From the NCBI GenBank assembly GCA_049600855.1, contig JBMYQA010000240.1, positions 1 through 9,784 of the forward strand: 9,784 nucleotides of DNA. Reading direction: 5' to 3'. The number at the start of each line of letters is the position of its first letter. The stretch's first letter is position 1. Below are positions 1-9,000 of the stretch, piece after piece. The DNA comes from JBMYQA01 sp049600855. GTDB taxonomy: Bacteria > Bacteroidota > Bacteroidia > Cytophagales > Flammeovirgaceae. The position numbers were made by a program, and so were the translations under genes. The notes below the pieces were generated by a model that saw only the letters and a program-made list of their open reading frames with translations, was not told the origin of the DNA and made no database searches.

Positions 1-3000
1 TTGAAGGAAATTTACCACTTTCCTATGCACAACAGCACGTGTGGTTCATTGATACGCTCCAAGGTAGCACAGACTATCACATGCCATCGGTGTATAAACT
101 GTTTGGAAAGTTAGATGTCGATGCCTTTGAAAAAGCAGTGCAGCAATTAATGGATCGGCACCTGATATTAAAAACAGTATATCGAGAGCAGGATGGGAAA
201 CCCTTCCAAAAAGTGCTCACCAATTATCAGTGGAAATTAGGCTATTATTCATTAGTGGAATTAGGTGGAAATGAGGAGCTTCCTGCCTTTATTCAACAGA
301 CGATTAATAAGCCCTTCAATTTAAGCGACGAATCTCCATTACGAATAGAATTAGTTCACTGCAATGAGGACGAGCACCTCCTGATATTGGTACTGCACCA
401 TATTGCGTGCGATGGTTCTTCGATTCCGATCTTTATGAAAGAGATCGAACAAATCTATCAAGCAATTATTGGAAATCACCCTACTGCATTAGCTGAGTTA
501 CCGATTCAGTACGCAGACTATGCCATCTGGCAAAAAGATGAGGTCAATGAACAACAGCTTACGGAGCAGTTAAACTACTGGCATCAGCAGTTAACAAACA
601 CCGAAGATTTAGCATTACACACCGATTATCCGCGCACCAACCAGCCAACCAATGAGGGAGCTGAGTTGTCATTTGTGTTGCCAAAAACAGTAAGTGAGCA
701 GCTTGAGCGGCTCGCTTTACAGGAAGATGCTACCTTATTTATGGTATTGCTCAGTGCGATAAACATCTTATTACACAAATACACTGGGCAACATCATTTT
801 AGTGTAGGTACGCCCATTGCTAATCGTACCAAAGATGAACTTGCTAACTTGATCGGATTTTTTGCAAACACATTGGCGCTCCAAAGTGATTTAGATAGCA
901 AGCTTTCTTATCACGACTATTTGCAACAACTGAAACAGCATGTATTAGATGCCTATAGCAATCAGCAGGTACCCTTCGAGAAGATTGTAAATCAAGAAGT
1001 GAAGAAGCGTGACATGAGCAAAAATCCTATTTTTCAGGTGATGCTTACGCTGAATAATCAATTTAGTACAGCCTCAACTGCTGCTACTTGGCTAGGTTGT
1101 CAAATGGAAACGGTTGATTTTGAGATTGAAACTTCTCAATTTGATTTAAGTTTTGATGTCGTACGTGTTCCCGATGGTTTTGTGTTCAGTATCAATTACC
1201 GAACGGATTTATTTAAGGAAGCACGCATCAAACAAATGCAAAACCATTTAGTGCAACTGTTTGAGTCTATCTTACAAGACACGGATCAAACCATTGCTCA
1301 ATTGCGTATACTCACAGCAGAAGAAGAGCTGGTGTTAGATAACTTTTCTCAAGCTCCAACTTCCACTGAACTGGCACACGCAACAATTATTGATTTTGTA
1401 GAGGAACAAGTTGCTCAGTCACCTCAGCGTCAAGCAATTGTATTAGAAGATGCAGCCATGACGTATGAAGAGTTAGCGACTCGTTCAAATCAATTAGCGC
1501 ATTACCTTACGAGCCAAGGCGTTGGAAAACAAGCGCGTGTTGCGATTTGCCTATCTCCTTCGGCTGATACGATTGTTGCCATTTTAGGCATTATGAAGGC
1601 TGGTGCTGCTTACATCCCCATTGATGTAAATTACCCACAGCAGCGCATCCAATTTATACTAGCTGATACCGCAGCGAATGCCTTCATCGGTAATACAGAT
1701 AGCATTCAATTAGTAGCCAATACACCAGCTTTACTGGTAGTGGATATTGCAAAAGCGCAAGACCGTATTCGCCAACAACCCAGTACATCAATCATCAACT
1801 GTGTTGCTACTGATCCTGCATACATCATCTATACTTCGGGCTCTACGGGCAAACCGAAAGGAGTTTTGGTAGAACACCAAAGTTTAGCCATGCGTATTCA
1901 TACGGAGGCCGAGCTGTTGGATGCTTCAGCAAGCACCGTGACTTGCTTGCTGACCAAGTATGTGTTTGATGTTTCTTTACTAGAGATCTTTATTCCACTA
2001 TTATCAGGCGGTAAAATGGTAATTCCGACTGATCATATGATATATCAACCTGACTTATTACTCGATTTATTGGCGAAGCATGCGGTTACCCTGTTGCAAG
2101 GTACGCCGAGCTTTTTCACACCATTGGTCTATGCGATTGAGCCAGAACAATCGCAGCAACTTCAGCTCAAAACACTTTGTATAGGTGGTGAATCGCTTAC
2201 TACTTCTTTAGTAGAGATGATTCAAGAAAAGCTTCCACAAGTGCAAATCAATAATCACTATGGGCCTACAGAAATCACCATTGATGCCACCTATTTACCC
2301 AATGTAACCTCGTTTGAGTGCAACAGCATTGGTAAACCCCTTCCTAATAATACCATCTATATTCTTGATTCAGCACTCCAAAAAGTGCCTATCGGAGTGC
2401 CTGGCGATTTATATGTAGGAGGTAGTGGCCTTGCTAGAGAATACATTAATCTACCCGCACTCACTCAAGAAAAGTTTATCGCACATCCCTTTCAGTCATC
2501 CGAAAGACTCTATAAAACAGGTGATGTAGCTTGCTGGCTCCCCAATGGAGAAATCGAGTTTTTAGGAAGAAAAGATAACCAAGTTAAGGTAAGAGGGTAT
2601 CGAATTGAATTGGGGGAAATTGAGCATGCACTGATGAGTCTTGATGAAATTGTACAGGCTGTAGTAGTAGTCAAAGCAGATCAAAAAGGCCATAAACGAC
2701 TCATTGCCTATATCATCCCTACGGACAATTATAAGCAGCAACAGGTACAGCAGCAACTACAGAGCCAGCTTCCAGAATACATGATTCCAAGGGTAATGAT
2801 GGAATTGGAAAGCTTCCCGACTAACTTCAGTGGAAAGGTTGCAGTTGATCAGCTTCCAGACCCTGTAATGAGCGAGTTGATAGACAGCAAGCATGTCGCC
2901 CCTCGCAGTACCGTTGAAAAACAACTTGCCACCATTTGGCAAGAGCTGCTTGGACTAGAAGCCGTCGGGATACACGATAACTTTTTTGAGCTTGGTGGGG

Positions 3001-6000
3001 ACTCCATCATCACCATTCAAGTGGTGAGCAGAGCAAAACGCTTTAGCTTACAACTCAAACCCCGAGACTTATTCGAAGCACAAACCATTGAAAAGTTAGC
3101 AGGCGTTGTAGAGAAGCGTTCAAAACTAATAGTCGGGGAGCAAGGGCTACTTACAGGTGATGTGCCACTCATGCCCATTCAGCAACAGTGGTTTGCTGAA
3201 GGAGAATATCCTGAAATGAGCCACTTTAATCAAGATATGCTCTTATCACTTGATAAAGCCTTACTTGAAGCACATTTAGCAGAAGCTGTTCGCGCATTAA
3301 CTACCCATCATGATGCGTTGCGTTTCAAGTATACCAAGCACGAGAATGGGTGGCAACAGACATACGGCTCGCACGAGGGACAAGTCTCAGTTGTGAATTT
3401 ACAAGACGTTCAGGCAGATCAATTGCCGCAAGAAATTGAGGCTACCTGTACGCAGTATCAGCAAAGTCTATCCATAGAGCATGGCGAATTAGTCAGGTGG
3501 GTATTGATACAAACTCCTGAAAGCGAAGCCTATAACCGATTATTCATCTGCATCCATCATTTAGCAGTTGATGGAGTTTCCTGGAGAATTTTGCTCGATG
3601 ATTTGGAAAGATCGTTGAAAGCAGTTTCTACTAACCAACCCATCGAATTAGGAGCCAAAGGTTCTTCCTATCGAGCGTTTGTCGAAGCGTTAACCAACTA
3701 TGCCACTCAGGATCGTATTGTAGATGAGCAGGCGTATTGGAAGGAAATGGGTAAAAATACCTTACCCTTACCTGTAGATAAAGAAGAGCAACAGCCTACC
3801 TTACAAGAGGTAGAGCGCTACATGATCAGCTTAAGCGCTGAACATACGGAGGCACTTTTGCGAGAGGTACATCAGGCATACGGAACTGAAATTAACGATT
3901 TATTACTTGCTGCTTTAGCCAAAACCCTGTCAGAATGGGCTAAATATGAAAAAGTGCTCATCGGTTTGGAAGGGCATGGGCGTGAAGACATTGACAGCAA
4001 TCTTGATATTAGTCAAACCGTAGGTTGGTTTACTAATTTGTATCCCATTGCGCTTTCCGCTCCTAAAAACAAGCAGCTCGACCATTGGATTAAATCGGTG
4101 AAAGAAGCGTTACGAGGCATTCCATCGAAAGGCTTAGGGTATAGTGCACTGCGCTTTTTACATCCCGATAAGGCCATCCAACCAGAACTCGCCGCCATCC
4201 AACCAGAACTGATTTTTAACTATTTAGGACAGTTGGATCATATCATTAACGAGGATGCATTTTTTAAAGGAGCAGCAGAATCGCGTGGAGAAAGTAGTAG
4301 CCATGCCAGTCCTTTTATTCCTAAATTGGAACTAAACAGCAGCATCGGGGGAGGGCAGTTGCATATGAGCTGGGCTTACGCCAACACGCAATATCATGCG
4401 GCCACCATTGAGCAACTAGCTACCAATTACCTGAATAACTTAAAAACGCTGATTGCCCATTGCCAAACCGTTGAACAACAACAGCATACGCCATCCGATT
4501 TCGGCTTACAAGGAAAGGTTGATTTTCAAGAGTTGGATAGCTTCTTAGATACCCTGGAAAATGGGCAACCTAGAAGAGCACTTCTTCAAGACATTTATAG
4601 CCTGAGCCCCATGCAAGAGGGAATGCTATTTCATGGTTTATACAATACTTCATCTACGGCGTATACCGAACAATTGAGTTTTGATTTACATGAAGTAGAT
4701 GTGGAATTACTTAAAAAGTCTTGGGAATACATTACTGAACATCATACCGTATGTAGAACTCGCTTTTTCCACAATGCCCTCAGTAGCCCAATCCAGTGTG
4801 TATATCGTAAAGTAGAAGTCCCTTTTGAATGCTTCGACTATAGCAATGAACAAGCTGATCATTTATCCGAAAAGATAGATGCCTTTATGCAGGCAGATAT
4901 TGAACGAGGCTTTACCTTCGATGAAGTCCCTTTAATGCGTATTTCCTTGATCAAGCAAACTGAAAAATTACATACGATGGTTTGGACGAGCCATCATATG
5001 CTGATGGATGGCTGGTCGTTACCGATCATCATCAAGGATTTACTGACAGCCTATGAGCATTTTAGTCAAAAACAGCTTGCGCCAGCCATTCCTGAAGATC
5101 AATATGGTAAATACATCCACTTTTTAGCAGGTTTAGATGGCTATGCAGAACAACGATTTTGGAAATCGTATTTGGCTCCATTGGAACAACCTACTTTATT
5201 GCCTTTTATTGGCAGCACGAAAGAGCGCAACAAAGGAGGCGGAGAGATGGATGAGATGGATTTAGTACTGAACCCTGATGTTACTGAAAAAATTCGTCAG
5301 TACGCCCAAGAAAATCGCATTACCGTAAATACGGTGATGCAAGGTGTTTGGGCCATGTTGTTAGCAAAATATACAGGAAATGAATCCATTGCCTTTGGAG
5401 TGACCGTTTCAGGTCGTCCACCAGAGTTGGAAGGTGCAGAACAAGGGGTTGGCCTATACATCAACACCATTCCGATTTGCGCACAAATGGATGCCAGTAT
5501 GCCCATGATTACTTGGCTACAGGAATTGCAAAAAGGACATACTGATGCACGTGAGTTTCAATACACTGCTTTGAATAAAATTCATAAATGGAGCGGCTTA
5601 CATGGCGATATTTTTGATAATACTTTGGCTTTTGAAAATTTCCCTATCGAAAAAGAGTTAGCCAATCAATGGGCCTTGAAAATGGGTAATGTTCGTTCGT
5701 ATGAGCGAAATAATTACTTGCTCAGTCTCACGGTAAAATTAGGACTTCAACTTGTTGTCAATTTTAGGTTTAACAAAAGCTTATTGCCAACCGCCTACAT
5801 TGAGCAGGTTAGGTCGCATTTTGACACAGTTTTACATCAAATCATTACAGAGAAGTCCATTAAGCAAGGTGCCGTAAACATGGTATCTACCCTTGAGCAA
5901 CAAACCTTACAAGAGGAATTCAATAACACCGCGTTTGCTTATCCTAAACAAACCAATCTAGTAGCACAGTTTGAACAACAGGCTGCCAAAAGTCCAGATG

Positions 6001-9000
6001 CAACGGCATTGTATTTCCAAAATGAGGCAGTATCGTATCATGAATTCCATCGTAAAGTCAATCAGTTTGCCCACTACCTCAAAAAACAAGGAGTCAAAAA
6101 AGGCGATAAAGTGGGCATTTGCCTCGAACGTTCTGTCGAAATGCTCGTCTCGATTTTTGGGGTGCTGAAAGTGGGAGCCGTATATGTACCGATTGATCCT
6201 CAATACCCTGATACGAGGGTGGACTTTATGTTAGCGGATGCAGGCATTCAAGTGGTCATTACCAATGCGGTGTATAATCGTACATTCATGTTCTTTGAGC
6301 CGCTTTTTGAAGAGCGTGAGGGCATTCACTCCATCATTTGGGAAGAAGCACAAGATGAGATTGATGCGGAATCGGATGAGTGTGCTTCGGAAGAAATTCT
6401 ATTGAGTGATCCTGCTTATGTCATGTATACTTCGGGTACTACAGGCACACCAAAAGGGATTTTGGTCACACATCAGAATATCTTCAAATTGGTGATGGAA
6501 CCCAATGACATTGCGGTACAGGCAGATGACCGTGTACTACAATGGTCTAACTTTGTATTTGATGGGTCTACCTATGACATTTACAGTGCCTTACTAAAAG
6601 GTGCTGCACTTCATCTCATTTCGAAGGAAGAAGCGCGTGATGTCACACAATTGGCACGCATTATCCAAGAGCAACAGATTACGGTGTGTTTTATGACCAC
6701 TGCCTTGTTCAATGGATTTGTCAATTATGATGTAGAAGCGTTTAAGGGCATGCGGAAACTATTGTTTGGTGGTCAGTTGGTGTCCATCCCTCATGTAAAA
6801 AAGGCATTGGAGAAACTGGGGCCAAATGTATTGGTGCATGTTTACGGCCCTACCGAAACAACGGTATACGCGACTTACTATCCGATCAATCACATCGAAA
6901 ATAACCTAGTGCCCATTGGTAAGCCTTTAGCCAATACTAGCGTTTATATCCTCAGCCCACAAAACCAATTAGCAGGAATTGGAGTAGTTGGAGAGATTTG
7001 TATAGGCGGAGATGGCGTTGCCTTAGGCTATCTCAACCGAGCGGAACTGAGCAAGGAGAAATTTGTTCCCGATCCTTTTTCATCCCGAGAAAATGCAAAG
7101 ATGTATCGCACAGGCGACTTGGCCCGTTGGTTGCCAAATGGCTGTATTGATTTTGTCGGACGTACCGATGATCAAGTGAAAGTCAGGGGCTATCGGATTG
7201 AATTGGGCGAAGTAGAAACGGTACTGCAACAAGCACCTGAGCTTAAAGAATGCTTGGTGGTTGCGATCGATGATGGTCAAAATAACAAAAAACTGATTGC
7301 CTATGTGGTAGGGAGTCAGCAATATGATGCCGATCAGGTACAGGAGTTCTTGAAAGTGAAGCTTCCAGCATACATGATTCCTGCAATGATCATCGAACTA
7401 GCGGCTTTCCCGCTTACGCCTAATGGGAAAATAGATAAAAAAGCGCTCCCTGAGCCAACGCTCACCCAAAGCCAAGAGGATGATACCTATGAAGCACCTC
7501 GCAATGAAACCGAGTCGCTATTAGTTCATTCTTGGGAGCAAACCTTGAAACTAGAGCGCATCGGCATTCACGACAACTTCTTTAGTGTTGGAGGCGATTC
7601 CATTCTAGCAATTCGAATCATTAGCGCAGTCAAAAAACACTTCCAAGTAGAAATTAGTATTTCAGATTTCTACCAAAGCCCAAGCATTGCCCAATTGGCT
7701 GAATTGATTGCGTTGAAACAGAATTCCAACAATGAGTTGGAAGACTTGCGAAATGAAGTGATTGAACACATGGATCAGGTAAAAGCGGCCACACTCGCGG
7801 TGATACCAAACCCTGAAACCATTGAGGATGTTTTCCCAATGAGTGATATTCAGAAAGGGATGATTTTCGCCTCTGAGATGAATCCCGACTTGCCGATCTA
7901 TCACGATCAGATGATGTATCTGCTGCCCTTTATTGAGCCAGAACGCTACGAGAAAGCGCTAAATTTATTGGTAGAAAAACACGCCATTTTCCGAACCACA
8001 TTCAATTTGACGGACTACAGTGAAGAAGTGCAAATTGTTCATCGTCACGAACCCGTTACCATTGATTATCAAGATATACGTGAGTTGAGCAGAGCAGAAC
8101 AGCAAGCGTTCTTACAAAACTATGTAGCGGAAGCCCGCAAGCATCCATTTGATGTGAAAAATGGGCCTTTGTGGAAAACAAGTGTCTTCCGTGTGGATGA
8201 CAATTACATGGCGTATCTTTTCCAATTCCACCATGCGATTCTGGATGGTTGGAGCTTTGCTTCGCTCAATACAGAGTGGATGAACCTTTGCTTAAGCCTC
8301 CAAGAGAATCCTGATATTGTTCCAGAAAAGCTCAGCATTAGTTACAAAGATGGGGTCATTGATAGTTTGGTAGAAAAATCAAACCCCGTGAGTCTTGACT
8401 TCTGGAAAAAGGAAATGGAAGACTACACCCGTTTTGATATTTTTGAATCGGATGACATCTATCAAGATGAACGTGTAGTATATGGCATTCAATTTTTTGA
8501 ACGGATAAAAGCAGTTGCGCAGCAGCTAGATGTTGCCCCAAAAACGGTATGTTTTGGCGCTTACCTGTTCGCCATGAACATGTTCCAGTATGAAGGCGAT
8601 CTCACCACAGGAGTTGTCTCGAACCTTCGCCCGTTACATGAAGATGGTGACAAGGTACTCGGCTGTTTCTTGAATACCGTGCCTTTCCGATTAGACATGC
8701 ATGCGCAGCAATCCAGTAATTCTTGGGCCGTGTATTTAAAAGAACTGGAGCAAAAGCTACGCAATTTGAAAGGACTTGATCGCTTGACGCTCTTAGAGAT
8801 TGCCCGCATTACAGGAGAGAATTCAAGTGATGGAAACCCGTTCTTTGATGTACTCTTTAACTATGTGGATTTCCACGTGTATAGTAATATCCAATCCTCC
8901 GAAGAAGCGGAAACAGTTCCAAGTCATGAAGAAGAAGCACAAGAGTCGGAGGAAACCTTGGAAATGGTATCGCATGAATCGACGAATACCTACCTTGATA

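Noticed and set aside
2736..2775. Gln-rich stretch (QQQVQQQLQSQLP) as a special repeat
   Set aside because: It lies in the variable helix before the LPEYMIP motif, where A domains often carry polar residues, and has no perfect DNA repeat.
2562..2942. Minus-strand open frames of about 60 codons opposite the end of adenylation domain 1
   Set aside because: They lie opposite strongly conserved NRPS motifs, show no recognisable protein features, and are best explained as chance open frames antisense to a real gene.
5958..6203. Overlapping short open frames on both strands (81 codons minus, 65 codons plus)
   Set aside because: Both overlap the start of adenylation domain 2, whose motifs are in the main frame. 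They look like random translations with no domain or ribosome binding signal.
7716..7830. A gene boundary between modules 2 and 3
   Set aside because: No stop codon, ribosome binding site or in-frame restart was found and the reading frame continues through the linker.
7654..7904. Two overlapping minus-strand frames across the PCP2-C3 junction
   Set aside because: They overlap one another in different frames and the main frame is continuous through the same bases. No independent support.
7821..8250. Module 3 C domain as a dual epimerization/condensation domain
   Set aside because: The extra N-terminal HHxxxxxGD motif of dual domains is not found; only the usual central HHAILDG is present.
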